Below, piece by piece: positions 34,518-45,642 of a stretch of 64,000 bases of DNA. Position 1 is the stretch's first letter, and each line of letters starts with the position of its first letter. The notes under the pieces are model-generated. The model was not told the DNA's origin and did not search any database. It worked only from the letters and a program-made list of their open reading frames with translations. This DNA is from Juglans regia (Eukaryota > Streptophyta > Magnoliopsida > Fagales > Juglandaceae), in NCBI RefSeq assembly GCF_001411555.2, contig NC_049902.1, forward strand, positions 10,855,888 to 10,919,887. Reading direction: 5' to 3'. The translations under genes and the position numbers were made by a program.

Positions 34518-34776
34518 AGGATAATGATAGACTTACTACTTCATATCACTCATTTATTAATCTTTTTTATTTATTAAAGTTTTTTTTTTAAATTTTTTTA
34601 ATTTAATAGTTAAGGAAATGACTATTATTGAAGTTGTATATATATATATTAATTTTTTCTTAATGATTAAGAATGTTAAAAAAAACTTAAAAGAAAATAA
34701 TAAAAAAATAAAAATTTAAAATATATTATAAAATAATAAAAGAATTGTAAGAAGATAATAAGTCTATCATTACCCT
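34518..34776. mobile_element. MITE with inverted ends
   Basis: The left end AGGATAATGATAGACTTACTA and the reverse complement of the right end, AGGGTAATGATAGACTTATTA, are near-perfect inverted repeats around an AT-rich core. There is no coding content. Confidence 0.7.
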
Positions 34777-35815
34777 ATGGATAATGGCAATAATGTGAAC
34801 AAAACATCAACAAAAGCCTTTCAAATTTTCTACGTAACTTCATGACAAGAGCTTGATGGCATTTTGTGCAGAACCTAAGAATGGCAATACTGTAAATAAC
34901 GGAAGTGCATGGTCTAAAAGCTACGGCACTTTCTTTCTCCAAAAACAAAGTGAGTTGTCTTTTCTTGTAAAAAAATATAATTTCATCAAAGCAAGTTGTT
35001 CCACATAATTTCAAGGACATAAGGGTAATATTATTCAAAAGCGTACGCGTTGCAAGCTTTATATACAAAACTTAAAGAAACCACTTTCAGCTTTGACAGA
35101 AAGAACAAGCTGCAGACATTCAGAAACAAAGGCATGTTCATTAAATAAAATGAAGTTAAACAATGCCTACAAAGAAACTTGTGTGTGGGGGTACTTTAAA
35201 GCAGATGTATAATTTGGTTTGTACTTTAAATTTTTCTTATATTGATAAGTCATAGTTATAACTTCGAGTTTATTGAATTGAAATCTATTTCTATACATAT
35301 ATATATATATATAAGAAACAAAGGCCCGCTCGGCAGTAAGGAGGAAGAAAAGAATCGTGCTCACCTTGAAAAAAGGCAAGCGCACATAGAGTTGGGTCTA
35401 TGTTTTGAAATTTTATGATAAAGGAGAGATGTATAGACGGGGGAAAGGTGTTCACGAGTTGGAGTTCGAATTGGACTCAGACAAGACACGACCATTCAAT
35501 AAGAGAGTTTAAAATAAAGATATATTTTAACAATTAAATAGTTCATTTAACTAATGATTTTGAATGAATGAGATTGTATAGAAAATTTCAATTAGTGATA
35601 TTTTAAATTGAAATAAACTTCTAATAGTTGGTCTTTAAATTTTAAAAGGATTCTAACTCGTTAAATAAAGATAAATAAAATTTAACCTAGTTATTGAGCC
35701 AACTTAAAACTCATAATCAACCTCAATAATGAATCACTCGTTGGCTTATCTAATATAGCTCATTAAATATAATTTAGATCTAATAAAAATTATCAATATT
35801 CTGACCTTAAAATTA
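34777..35815. other. AT-rich intergenic stretch downstream of the CYSTM-like gene
   Basis: It includes a TA run near 35297-35313. No convincing frames were found. The part next to 35816 would contain the 3' untranslated region of the minus-strand gene. Confidence 0.4.
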
Positions 35816-37218
35816 TTATGCGCAAACCGCATACAAGCAACATTTACAGCAGCAACCGAACGAGCAAGAAAAACTGCAAATGAGAAATAAAGCAAACAAA
35901 GCAAAGGAAGATGAAAATTATCAAAACAGAGATTAACGAAGATCATACAAACAAAAGCAAAACAGAGAGAAATAAAGAATGCAAAACAAACAAACAAACA
36001 AACAAACGTACCATGATTTCAAACACCCGCCAACACCCCTAGTTGTAGTTTCAACGGGAGGCATGTGTTGGGGATAGGCTGCTGCAGGGTCAGTACCACG
36101 GGTTGGGTAACCAATTGGAGGAGGTGGTGCAACATAATTAGGAACTTGAACGTTGCCCTGATCTACTACTGCCTGTGGATGCCCATTGCTCGGCTGATAT
36201 GCAGTCACAGGTGGGGGATATGCCCCTACAATTTCAATATAAATGAACCAAAATCAAAGATCCATCGATCCAAAAGTTTCTTGAGAAAAAGAATTAGGTC
36301 CTGTTTGGATACATAGATGATCTCATCTTGTCTCATCATTAAAACTGTTCTAAATTTTTATTGAAGATATAATAAAAAATTCAACTTTTTCAAATCTCAA
36401 AACAATAATAATATTAAAAAAATAATATTTTAATAATATTTTATTCAACTTTTAACTTTTATCTAAAAAATATCATCTTATCTCATCTCATTTCATCTCA
36501 CTATCCAAACCAGGCCATAACTGTACATGCCAATTAATTTACTCTAGCTACTCCATCTAACGTTGGATTAATGAAATATCCAACAAATAATTACCATGCA
36601 CAAAGAGTTGAATTCGGCTTAACTAGGGTCGATAAGTAGAGACCTTAATCAACATTATATAGTGATGGATCTACATATATATAGCTCGATTTTTAAAATT
36701 CAAAATAGTTTCTAAATTTGATTCTTAATTCTATTTTTTTACAGAAATTAGCCCCTAATTTAAGGTCTTAATTGTAGTATTCTATGCTTAACGTGACACT
36801 AAAATAGATAAATTTTACATAAAATTTGATAAACTAGCTTAGATATTTGAATGAAAGATGGCATTCTAAAAGATCACTTGATAGTTTCTACAATGAAAAT
36901 AATTTCTAAATATTTCATATATATTTACAAAAATAATAATAGATGAATATTATTCTATAAAATATTATTGTAAAAAATCTGAAACAAATATTAAGTTATG
37001 TTTTTAAAATTTTATTTCTATATTATTTGACAAATTATCGACATTTAATTTTATATATATTTTATAATTTTATAATATTTTTTCATTTTACGTAAAGCAA
37101 TAGAAAAGTTGACCTCTTTAAGAAAAAAAGCTGGTCGCGCTACTGTCAACATACTTCTTAAGATTCTACTTGAGGCACTTTACTTACCAGGAGCTTGCTG
37201 CTGATCATAGTGGCTCAT
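35816..37218 (-). CDS. Small cysteine-rich protein, CYSTM-like, three exons
   Basis: Proposed exons on the minus strand are 37218-37188, 36225-36012 and 35873-35816, joined by GT-AG introns (GTAAGT donor, TTGTAG acceptor; GTACGT donor, TTTGCAG acceptor). The product is 100 residues. The N-terminus is Gln/Pro/Tyr-rich (MSHYDQQQAPGAYPPP), the middle is PPPPIGYP, and the C-terminus is packed with nine Cys (GGCLKSC, then FSCSFGCCCKCC). This plan matches plant CYSTM proteins: small, stress-responsive, tail-anchored at membranes through a Cys-rich C-terminal segment. Exon 3 is my inference; without it, exon 2 would read on into a hydrophobic intron-encoded tail. The frame is kept across both junctions and there are no stops. 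A TATA box lies 98 bp upstream. This is the only intact-looking host gene here. The typical acidic/aromatic CYSTM ending is absent. Confidence 0.65.
36297..36516. mobile_element. Tourist-like MITE in intron 1 of the CYSTM-like gene
   Basis: GGTCCTGTTTGGATA... and ...TATCCAAACCAGGCC are inverted ends. Inside are ATCTCATCTCATTTCATCTC and AATAATAATATT words shared with the elements at 50082, 50650 and 53166. It is flanked by TTA (36294-36296) and ATA (36517-36519). Confidence 0.7.
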
Positions 37219-37315
37219 GACTGAAAATCAGATGCTTACGAAATGCGAGAGAGATAGAGATAGATAGACAGAGAGAGAGAGAGGGTCGAATGAGAGGTTG
37301 AGGAATTTTGAGTGG

Positions 37316-37322
37316 ATTTATA
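37316..37322 (-). promoter_or_regulatory. TATA box of the CYSTM-like gene
   Basis: On the minus strand the sequence is CTTATAAATCC, 98 bp upstream of the ATG. That leaves about 70 bp of 5' leader, which includes a CT-rich run (reverse of the GAGA run at 37267-37284), common in plant leaders. Confidence 0.5.
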
Positions 37323-37372
37323 AGTCTTGTAATGAGTGGACGGCAACGAGGCGTTGACCGTCGGAAATTTCA

Positions 37373-37461
37373 AAAATCCAAAGCGCTGTGGTGTGGCCTT
37401 GGTTCTCATTCACACTACTTGGATGTACAAAACAAGTGGCATATATACAATTCTTACGTTG

Positions 37462-37464
<3 letters not shown>
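37373..37464. repeat. Left arm of a 1-kb inverted repeat
   Basis: About 92 bp (AATCCAAAGCGC ... TTCTTACGTTGAT) is the reverse complement of 38323-38414 with only about two to three differences. The sequence matches part of the copia LTR found at 41386-41769. Confidence 0.85.

Positions 37465-37489
<25 letters not shown>
37463..37489. repeat. TA dinucleotide microsatellite
   Basis: A pure TA run directly follows the left arm of the inverted repeat. Confidence 0.9.
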
Positions 37490-37493
<4 letters not shown>

Positions 37494-37662
37494 CACTGGG
37501 CACAAGACAATGCAGCACATGCGGAAAAGAAAAAAAAAATGAAAGAGAGACGACGAACGAGAAAGGAATAAAATCAAAAGCAAAAAGAATTAAAAAGCCA
37601 AACGTAAGAGCCACACGGACATGGGATGCCGCAACCTTCAAGCAACAGTGGATTTGTTTTTT

Positions 37663-37880
37663 TAACCCTATATAAAGGCTTGTAAACGGATGAAGAAACT
37701 TGATAAGTAGGAATAGGAATAGAAGTAGGAGTTTAGTAGAGGAGAGTAGGAGTAGAGTTGAGAACCTATTTTCAGTTTTATTTTTATTTTACTTGAGTTT
37801 GAAGTTTATACTGTAATTTATTTTTCTCGCATTTTTAATTCTAGCATTTAAATTACTGTCATTTATTTTTTCTGCAGTTG
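37663..37880 (+). other. Promoter-like segment between LTR fragments
   Basis: AACCCTATATAAAGGCTTGTAAACGG contains a strong TATA box. It is followed by a T-rich stretch ending TTTTTCTGCAG before LTR-like sequence starts at about 37882. No open frame follows, so it is probably part of an LTR and not a host promoter. Confidence 0.35.
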
Positions 37881-37881
37881 C

Positions 37882-38414
37882 AGTAAAGGGAAGCAATATC
37901 GAGACCTCAAATCAAGTACTAGAGGAAATGGAAATCGGCTCGCTCCAGCTAAGCCTTGATAGTTAGGACTTGGGATTCTTTTTCTTATTTATTTATTTTT
38001 CCTTTCGTAGTTAGTCATTGTTTTATAATTTAATAGTGTTTGTGGGTTCGACTTTGATGGAGTGGTTGTAGGTAAAGTATTCTTTCTCTCTTTTGATTGA
38101 TTAGAGTATCAATGTAAGAATTGTATATATACCACTTGTTTTGTACATCCAATTGCATCTGCTCCCTCCTGCTAAGCCATGTTGGTTAGGACGTGGGATT
38201 CTTTTTTTTTGGTCCTTTCGTAGCTAGTCATTGTTTTATAATTTAATAGAGTGTTTGTGGGTTAGACTTTGATCGAGGGGTTGTAGGTCAAGTATTCTTT
38301 GTCTCTTTTGATTGATTAGTGTATCAACGTAAGAATTGTATATATGCCACTTGTTTTTTACATCCAAGTAGTGTGAATGAGAACCAAGGCCACACCACTG
38401 CGCTTTGGATTTTC
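37882..38414 (+). mobile_element. copia LTR fragment with internal tandem duplication, and right arm of the inverted repeat
   Basis: AAAGGGAAGCAATATCGAGACCTC through TACATCCA aligns with the reverse complement of the LTR at 41386-41769. The section beginning AAGCCTTGATAGTTAGGAC (37951) is repeated from 38174 with a period of about 215-223 bp. The second unit runs on into the right arm 38323-38414. No coding part is attached. Confidence 0.65.
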
Positions 38415-39345
38415 CCAATGCATATTAGAACCAATAATCTTGTGCCAAACAGGTCGATTGCATGTCCAAGAATTGCTCACATGCAAGATAATGTACAAAA
38501 TATTATCTAAGGGGTTAATGTCAGTTTTCATTGTGATTTTATTAGATTTAATAAGAAAATGGGGTTTTATTAATTCAAATGACAAGGTTCAAATACTACA
38601 TACTTGATTGAGCATGAAGATTCACAATTGCATGCCCATTAACGTATTAAAATCTTTTGTACATAGTTACAAAGTTAATTTTTTTATCATACATATTTCT
38701 TTCATATGAAAGTATGCAAATTGCAGACTTATTTTTCTTGTTCTCTTTTTTGTTCTGTCTTTTACTTCCCCTATGCAAATGATTCAACCAACTCTTTCAT
38801 AATTCAGTGCATAAAACTCCAAGGCATATATAATCTGAATGCAAGCCATTGGCTTCATCATGTATTGATATCATCACAATACGCTAATCTTAATCAAATA
38901 AAAGAAACAGAGTTTTAGGCTAACATGGTCTTTAGAAAAAAAAAAAAAACTAGAAAGTTTGCAACCCAAACATATCATTGCAGATTAAACAAACAGAGCT
39001 TCAACCTTCACTATTGAGTATTGATGTTAGAAAAATAAAGATCTGATCAAGAAAAATTACCATTGAAGCAGAGAGACATGAGAGAAGGGCTGTCGACTGC
39101 GTGAGACAGTGAGAGACAAAGAGGGCAGCGCAGCGTTGAGAGGGGCCGAGGGGGTATGTGTGCGACTAGAGATGAGGCCGTGACTTGTGAGGGTAGAGAG
39201 GCCGTGAGAGGGCAGAGATAGTGGCTGTGATTCATGAAGTAAAGTCTGAGAGGCAGAGTGAGAGAGTGAAGAAGAGAGGGGGCAATGACACCATCTTAGC
39301 CCTTAGGGTTTGGGAGTCTGGAGGTGCAACGACACCGTTTAGTTA
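38415..39345. other. Intergenic stretch, no gene seen
   Basis: It contains an A run near 38938-38950 and a GAGA-rich segment near 39070-39290. Short frames only. Confidence 0.35.
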
Positions 39346-39483
39346 TAATATCAAAATTATTACTAATAGTTAGTATATTATTAGACTATTAGACTATTAG
39401 TATAAGTATTACTAATAGTTAGTATAATATTAGACTATTAGTTAGTATAAGTATAACTATAGTATATATTAGTTAGTATAAGT
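39346..39483. repeat. Short tandem repeat array around TATTAGACTATTAGTTAGTA
   Basis: Words TAGTTAGTATA and TATTAGACTATTAG recur at least four times each over about 135 bp. Confidence 0.7.
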
Positions 39484-40440
39484 GTTGATGTTGTGTTTCG
39501 CAGTCCGAGCACTTCCATGATAACCAAGCTCATGCTACTTGAAAACAAGGAGAAAGGGCTCCAGTGACGTCTGATATTACTCCGATGCCAAAGTCAGTGA
39601 ACGATTCTCTATGAAATACTCTGATGAATAGCTAGGACAATCAAAAGTTAAGAGAGAGCTCCCATAGAAGGGATGCCCGTTATTTAAACATGATATGGGT
39701 CCTGCTGTCGATGGAGGTCGTGGCGTGTCAGGTGTTAGACCTGCTGCTACCACTCATTTTCTGCTGCCATAGTGTGTAAGCCTGTGACTGGAGGAGATCA
39801 TGGCGTGTTAGCCGTGCTAGGCATGTCCTGCTGCTGAGAGGTCGTGGAGTTTCAGGTGTTTGCCGTGCTAGGCCTGTCCTACAACTTCCTGCTAGAGTTG
39901 GGTGTCAGGTCGTGGATGAGTCGTCCTTCATACGTGGGGTGCACTCGCGCCATTGCGTGTCGGGTTTCCTGACACATGAATTTGAGTACGGTGTCCCTTG
40001 AGTTTGAAGGGTTTTTGACTGAGCCCATTCAGCCGTTCACGTGTAGCTGGGCATCTTGCCTGGCATCCTTTGGTAGGTCTCGGTAGGCTGCCGAGCCCCA
40101 AGACGATCTCATTGGCACATCCGAGCTCGGCGCTAAAAGGCGTTCCCAGATAGGTTTACAACAACTGGCGCAGCACGTGATTCTCCAACTCGGACCCTTA
40201 ACTCACGGAAGGGTTTTGCCCATGGGCCTTTAGCTCCTTGGCTTGGCCTCTTCGGGCCTAGGCCCTTCTAGGATGGGCCCCTCCCTTACAGTACCCTGCA
40301 AATTCCTATCACGTGCACATGGTGGGAATTCATAATACCTTTAATTACGTCGTCACCCGTTCGGCTTCCGGCGCTTCAAGATCCTGAGGTCGACTACTGT
40401 TGATGGGGTGCCTCTCCCCTTCTCCCGAGGATTGATTTGA
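39484..40440 (+). mobile_element. Probable gypsy LTR, plus strand
   Basis: TGTTGATGTTGTGTTTCGCA starts a region with CTCCGATGCCAAAGTCAGTGAA and GCTCGGCGCTAAAAGG-type words. These are common in LTRs of plant gypsy elements of the Tat/Ogre kind. It precedes a gag-like segment in the right order. The right boundary is uncertain. Confidence 0.4.
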
Positions 40441-40769
40441 CTCGTTGGCGCCCGTCCCTTCATATCCTGGGACCTTACTGGTACGTGCCCCTCACTCTCC
40501 TGACACGATGCCTTCCATTCCTATCATCGCTTTGGAAATCGTGCATCGCGTGGCGCTTGATGACTTCGCTGCTGTCAGTGTCACTTCATTTCCCGTGCAC
40601 TCTCCATCCTGCCTTCACTATATAAGGCCCACCACCCCCTTCTTCTTCACCATTTCTTTACGCCTTCTTCTCTCGTGTTTCTGCCATTTCCCATTCTCTT
40701 TCTCTTCAGCCGTCGTGTTTTCCTCCCTTCTCTTCTCTCCGTCACTGCTCTCCCGTCGCTTCCCTCCAC

Positions 40770-40999
40770 TGTGATGACACCCAAAGTTGATCATGTTCCT
40801 CCATATTTCAGGGGGAAACACTAGGTTTCCTCCATCTCCAATGATGACCTCGGGGCGTTCCGCTTCAAGTATAGGATTCCTCCCACCATCGTTCTGGAGA
40901 TTCCCCGGGGTGAACATATGGTGAATCCCGATGGCACGGCGATGAGTGTGGATCTCTTCCAGCTAATGTTCACCAATGGCTCTCTTCCAGTGCAACCAT
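40770..40999 (+). pseudogene. gag-like N-terminus following the probable gypsy LTR
   Basis: ATG 40773 gives MTPKVDHVPPYF, with a stop soon after. A second frame then reads GAFRFKYRIPPTIVLEIPRG and DLFQLMFTNGSLPV. A short conserved N-terminal region of this kind is present in many plant Tat/Ogre gag proteins. It stops where the minus-strand copia fragment begins. Confidence 0.4.
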
Positions 41000-41253
41000 A
41001 GAATGTAAAGTGAATCTGTGAGGTTTGTTGTGGGTATACTTACATCAAGGTAGCTGAGTTTATTCTTCACAGAAATGGCTAGGGTAAAAGACCGATTCCA
41101 TTAAAGGTAATTCGAACTAGTAAGAGGTGGAACAATCACCATAGTGTTGGCATTATCACTGTGATGTAAATAGAAGGGGTTCTTTGGATCTTTAGAGGGA
41201 GAAATGTTTGGTGTGGTGTTATGAGTAATAGCAGGGGTCTCTTCTTCTGACAT
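41000..41253 (-). pseudogene. copia gag N-terminus (truncated)
   Basis: ATG at 41253 on the minus strand reads MSEEETPAITHN, then PFYLHHSDNANTMVIVPPL and a stop inside the NYL*WNRSF motif, then LAISVKNKLSYLD. This is the conserved start of many plant copia gags (LHHSD, L.G.NY..W). The remainder is missing and replaced by the plus-strand gag-like piece at 40770-40999. Confidence 0.75.
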
Positions 41254-41373
41254 TGCAGAGAAAATGAATGAGAATCAAAGGGAAAATATGAAAATCATAC
41301 TGATGCAGCAAAGCTGTATGATGAAAGGGTTGACTGATGACAAAGGAGAATGTTCCAAGTTATAGAGCCTGGC

Positions 41374-41385
41374 GCTTTGATACCA
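41374..41385 (-). other. Primer-binding site of the copia fragment
   Basis: The minus strand reads TGGTATCAAAGC immediately after the LTR end CAACA. It matches the tRNA-Met-type site (TGGTATCAGAGC) with one change. Confidence 0.75.
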
Positions 41386-41769
41386 TGTTGAAAGAAGAAA
41401 ACAGAGAAAAGAAAGAAGAATGGAAAATGATGTTCTTCTCATTCACACTACTTGGGTGTACAAAACAAGTGACCTATATACAATTCCTACGTTGATACTC
41501 TAATCAATCAAAAGCGACAAAAAATACCTAACCTACAACCACTCCATCAATATCTAACCCACAACCACTCTATTAAATTATAAAACAATGACTAGCTACA
41601 AAAAGACACGAGTTAAAAAAAAAAAAAGAAGAAGAAGAAAAAGAATCCTACGTCCTAACTAACAAGGCTTAGCTAGAGGGAGCAGATTTCTATTTCCTCT
41701 GGTGCTTGGTTCGAGATCTCGATGTTGCTTCCCTTTATTACAAGTAGCAGTGGGCTCTTGCTGATCACA
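41386..41769 (-). mobile_element. copia LTR (5' LTR of the truncated element)
   Basis: On the minus strand it starts TGTGATCAGCAAGAGCCC and ends CTTTCAACA, directly before the primer-binding site and gag. Fragments of the same LTR occur at 37373-37464 and 37882-38414. The left edge is inferred from the TG...CA rule. Confidence 0.65.
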
Positions 41770-41895
41770 TTGACTTGAATTTTGAGAGTTGACAGTCCAT
41801 TATCACTTTATCCTTCACATTCCTTTCCTAACCTCAAACCTCCAATTCTTTTTTTTTTTAAAAATCAAGATAACCTCATTGCATAAGCAAACAGA

Positions 41896-42339
41896 TTATA
41901 AAAATTCAAAAGATACTACTTGCTTAATACAATTAGGTATCCTTTCAAGACCAATTTCATTTGAAAGGGCATCCTTAGCTAGCAAGTGAGCAGCCATATT
42001 AGCATCCCTTTTAGTATGACAAACATTCCAAGTTTCAAATGACCTTAACACAATTTTAGTATCCTCTATGATTAAACCTCCTGGACTCCAATCCTCCAAG
42101 GATTTCTGCAACCTCTCAACCACCTGCATTGAATCACCTTCAAGAATGAACTCACGAATCCCAACTTCTTTATAGAAAAGGACAACCATCATCATAGTAT
42201 ATGCCTTTACAACATATGGAGAGAGTCTGAGATTCCTTCTAGCTCTAAGCGTACCAAGAACCAATCCATTGCACTCCCTAACAATAGCTCCAATTCCAAT
42301 TGAACTCCTTGAATCATTGACAGAAGCATCCCAGTTCAT
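41896..42339 (-). pseudogene. LINE RNase H domain
   Basis: An open frame, MNWDASVNDSRSSIGIGAIV ... FILEGDSMQVVERL ... DANMAAHLLAKDAL, covers the plant-type RNase H (RVT_3) of an L1 ORF2. The expected order D (NWDAS), E region (GDS) and the final D (RDAN.AAH) is visible. It is open to its natural stop but separated from upstream ORF2 by stops. Confidence 0.85.
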
Positions 42340-43089
42340 TTTGTATCTTCCTTCTGGAGGATTTTTCCAACTTTGAATACTAAGGGAACAAACAGTAGCT
42401 GTAGTAGTAGGAGCAGCTGTTTTAATGGCCTTAAAGCATCTCAGGTCTTCATAAGCTTTGTGAAGAATAGCATTAGGGTGTCTAAATTATTTTCCAAGCA
42501 AGAAAGCATTCCTCCTAGACCAGATGAGTCTTAAGATCATACCAGCTTCTTTCAGAGCATGCTGTGGCAATTTTGCTAACATTTGTTCCCAGATAAACTT
42601 AAAACAAGCACCTTCCAGAGACAATTTCTGTAATGGTCTACTTGCTTGGCACCAAACATCTTGAGCAACCCCACAACTCCACAGCACATGCCTTGAAGAT
42701 TCCTCCTCTAGATGACAAATAGGACACGAGTTATCATCTCAAATTTTCCTCTTATACAGATTGTTAAAAGTGGGCAAAGCCTCATTACATGCTCTCCAAA
42801 GGAACATCCTTACTCCATTTGGCACCTGTAGCTTCCACAACGATTTCCAAGAACCATTATGATCTTGAACATTTGAGGTACCATCTTCTTGATTAAACTG
42901 TAGTTCTTTATGAAAATGGTAGGCACTCTTCACTGAGAAGATGCCATTACTTGTGCCTCCCCAAGTCACTCGACCCACTCTATTACCCAAACTGATGGGG
43001 ATGGTTTTTATGATGTCTACAGTATTATGAGGGAACAAGTTAGATAACATAGTATCATTCCATTTCCTAATAATTGGGTTAATTAAATC
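42340..43089 (-). pseudogene. LINE zinc-binding region of ORF2
   Basis: The minus strand reads SVKSAYHFHKELQF, WKSLWKLQVPNGVRMFLWRA, then one TGA after YKRKI, then DNSCPICHLEEESSRHVLWS. This is the zf-RVT domain between RT and RNase H. The segment is contiguous in frame with the RT end once solo LTR C and one AAATC are removed. Confidence 0.85.
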
Positions 43090-43672
43090 TGTAATGCCCC
43101 AGTCCCGCAGGGGTCGGAGAGTTACTTCCTATCTCTTAAACCCACATTTCAACAATACAATAATAGACTCCAAATTCCAAATTCCCAATAGCATATAGAA
43201 AATTCGATTCAAACTAATTTCCTCAATATAACCAATTTTCCAAAAAATGCCAAGTCATCATAACACAATAAAATTTCTTAATAAAAATCGCCAATACTCA
43301 TAAAAACTTTCTATGTTTAATCCTCTATACTTAAAACATCTCATCCAATGCCTCATAATCTTGATCCTCATGTGAACCATCAAAATATCTGAAAATATTG
43401 TGGAGATAAAGGGTGAGTTATCAACAACTCAGTAAGGGTGAGTTATCAACAACATGAGCATTTATAACGTTCGATATGCAGAACAAAACATTTTCTTTCA
43501 AAATGCAGAAACAACATATTTACTTTCGGAATGCATAAACAAAACTTGGTACAAAACATCAGAGCGAAATTTTCAGAAAAACAAACTTGTTACCAAAAAG
43601 AAAATCCTTTGGCATATCCAAACTGAAACATTAAATTCATATCATCTCATAGCTTCACATCGGGACAAATAC

Positions 43673-43912
43673 CATGTTTAACCCTCGTGGTAGGGTTATA
43701 AACCACCATTATACCCATGGTTGGGCCGTATATCATGTTTCACCTCTGTGGTAGGGTTATAAACCACCATTATATCCGTGGCTGGGCCGTATTCCATGTT
43801 TCACCCCCGTGGTAGGGATATAAACCACCATTATACCTGTGGCTGGGTCGTATTCCATATTTCACCCCCATGGTAGGATTATAAACCACCATTATACCCG
43901 TGGCTGGGCCTT
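43673..43912. repeat. 61-bp minisatellite inside LTR copy C
   Basis: Four units start at 43673, 43734, 43795 and 43856, each containing CATGTTTCACC-like, GTGGTAGGG.TATAAACCACC and ATTATACC..TGG.TGGG words. Confidence 0.9.
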
Positions 43913-44454
43913 AATAGAAACAGAATGGAACATCATCGGAAACAAATCACATTCAGATACAGAATTAGAACTTCATGCCAAGGTTTTCAGATAACACATC
44001 ATATCAAAACAAAATATTGAATCACCTCATATCATTTCACATGTTCGAAATAAACAGAAACAAAACATTAATAGAAAAAATTTTAGATTTTCATATTCGC
44101 TCTTTTTGCATAATTCAGAAACAAAATGTACAAAATTAGTTCATGTCTACACCAGTCATGACAAAAAATACTTTCTCTTATATATAATTTATGCATATGC
44201 AGAACAAACATTTGAGGTTGTTTTCAGATTTATTTTTAGAAACAAATATGCATATTTTTCAAAGTCAACCTCATTTCATTTCTTTTATGTAAATCTAGTA
44301 TATGAACCCCACTTACCTGAACTCTTTGACTATTATGAGTCTTTCCACAATCGTACCAAATGAATGTCAATCATCACCGTGAGAGCAGCTACGAAGCGGC
44401 GGCGAGGTGGCTGAGGCAGTGGTAGTGCACTGTGGACAAAGAGAAAAAGTGGTG

Positions 44455-44476
44455 AGAGAGAGAGAGAGAGAGAGAG
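44455..44476. repeat. GA microsatellite
   Basis: A short pure GA run in the GC-rich half of LTR copy C. Confidence 0.8.
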
Positions 44477-45642
44477 CCCGAGAGGTGGGGAGGAGGTGGT
44501 TCACATATGCTCCATGCATGCAACAGGAGGGCTGCGGAAAAAGTGCTAGACAACCAAAAGGGTGGTGTCAGACGGTGGATTGGGGTGGCGTTAGCCTCAA
44601 ATGGTGGTTTCCATGGGCGGTTGGTGTGGTGCCGAGAGAAGTAGGTGCTATCCACTTTGTGTTGTATGTCTGCGGAGGAGAGGAACGCGACGACCGAGTG
44701 GTGGGGGTTGCAGTTTGAGCGTCGAGTCTTGCTTTTTGGCATCTTCTGTTTGCCAATGAAGGCGCATGAGGGTGGTGGACGATCGTGCAGGAAGTATCGG
44801 GGCTGAGAGCACTTTATTTGCTCTGTTTTCTTACTTAAAAACAGAGGCTTTGCTTTAGGATGGTCACGGTGTCGCCGTGTGGGCTGGTGGAGCAGGGCAG
44901 AGCAGCGGTGGCTGACTTGAGTTGGGCTATCACGGGGCAGGGTTGGTTTCAGCGGCCGGGCTAGGGTTCACTAAGGAGGAAGCCCGGCGTTTCGGTCTTG
45001 CAAAACAGAGGAGGGCTTGCGGGGTTGACACGCGGAGGATCTGGGGCTTCCATGGTGGCCAGGTGAGGGGTGGTGGCATCGGTTTTACGTGCAGATGGAG
45101 GCTGGGTAGCTTTCACACGGTGGCTAACGGGGTGTTGCCATGCATGGGTTGAGGCTGTGGGTTGAGGAGTTTACGGTGCTTTTCTGGATAGGAAGGGCTG
45201 CGTTACACGGTTTGCATGGGACGAAAAAATGCTGCTATGTTTCAAGGCAGTGAGACCAACCGAGAAGGGCTTGAGCAGTGACTGGATCGTGGGGTGGAGA
45301 GAACTTACGGAGAAAAAGAGGAGCAAGAGAGAAAGTTTGGAGGATGACTGATCATCTTGTAGTGAATCGAACGAGTGGCACCGTGGGTGAGTGAGAGTCT
45401 AAGTGTGTGATGGAAGAGAAAAGAAAACCGCCGAGACGTGGGGAAAAAAAATAATAGATTTGAGGTGGAGGGATATTCGGAAGAGAACAAACTGAAGGAA
45501 AAACAAATAAAAGAAAAGAAAAAAAGAAAAGAAAATAAAATAAAACGGTTTGGCAAGAAAATTGCATTAAGGGAAATACCAAAACGACATCGTCGTGGGC
45601 TTGGCCTCCCTTCTAGTTTGAGCTACGGCATTGGGTATTACA

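Larger units (their letters stand above)
43090..45642 (-). mobile_element. Solo LTR, copy C of the long TGTAA...TTACA family
   Basis: It starts TGTAATGCCCCAGTCCCGCA and ends GGCATTGGGTATTACA, flanked by AAATC (43085-43089 and 45643-45647). Taking it out with one AAATC restores the LINE reading VADLINPIIRKW. Its order matches copy A and is the reverse of B and D. The GC-rich half is at 44380-45300. Frames inside it are not genes. Confidence 0.9.

Noticed and set aside
37663..37760. TATA box and leader suggesting a host promoter on the plus strand
   Set aside because: No open frame follows, and the sequence runs into copia LTR fragments. It is more likely an LTR promoter.
44407..45152. Minus and plus frames of about 75-117 codons
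   Set aside because: They lie inside solo LTR copy C, in its GC-rich half, with no homologous domain. Equivalent frames are not conserved in copies A, B and D.
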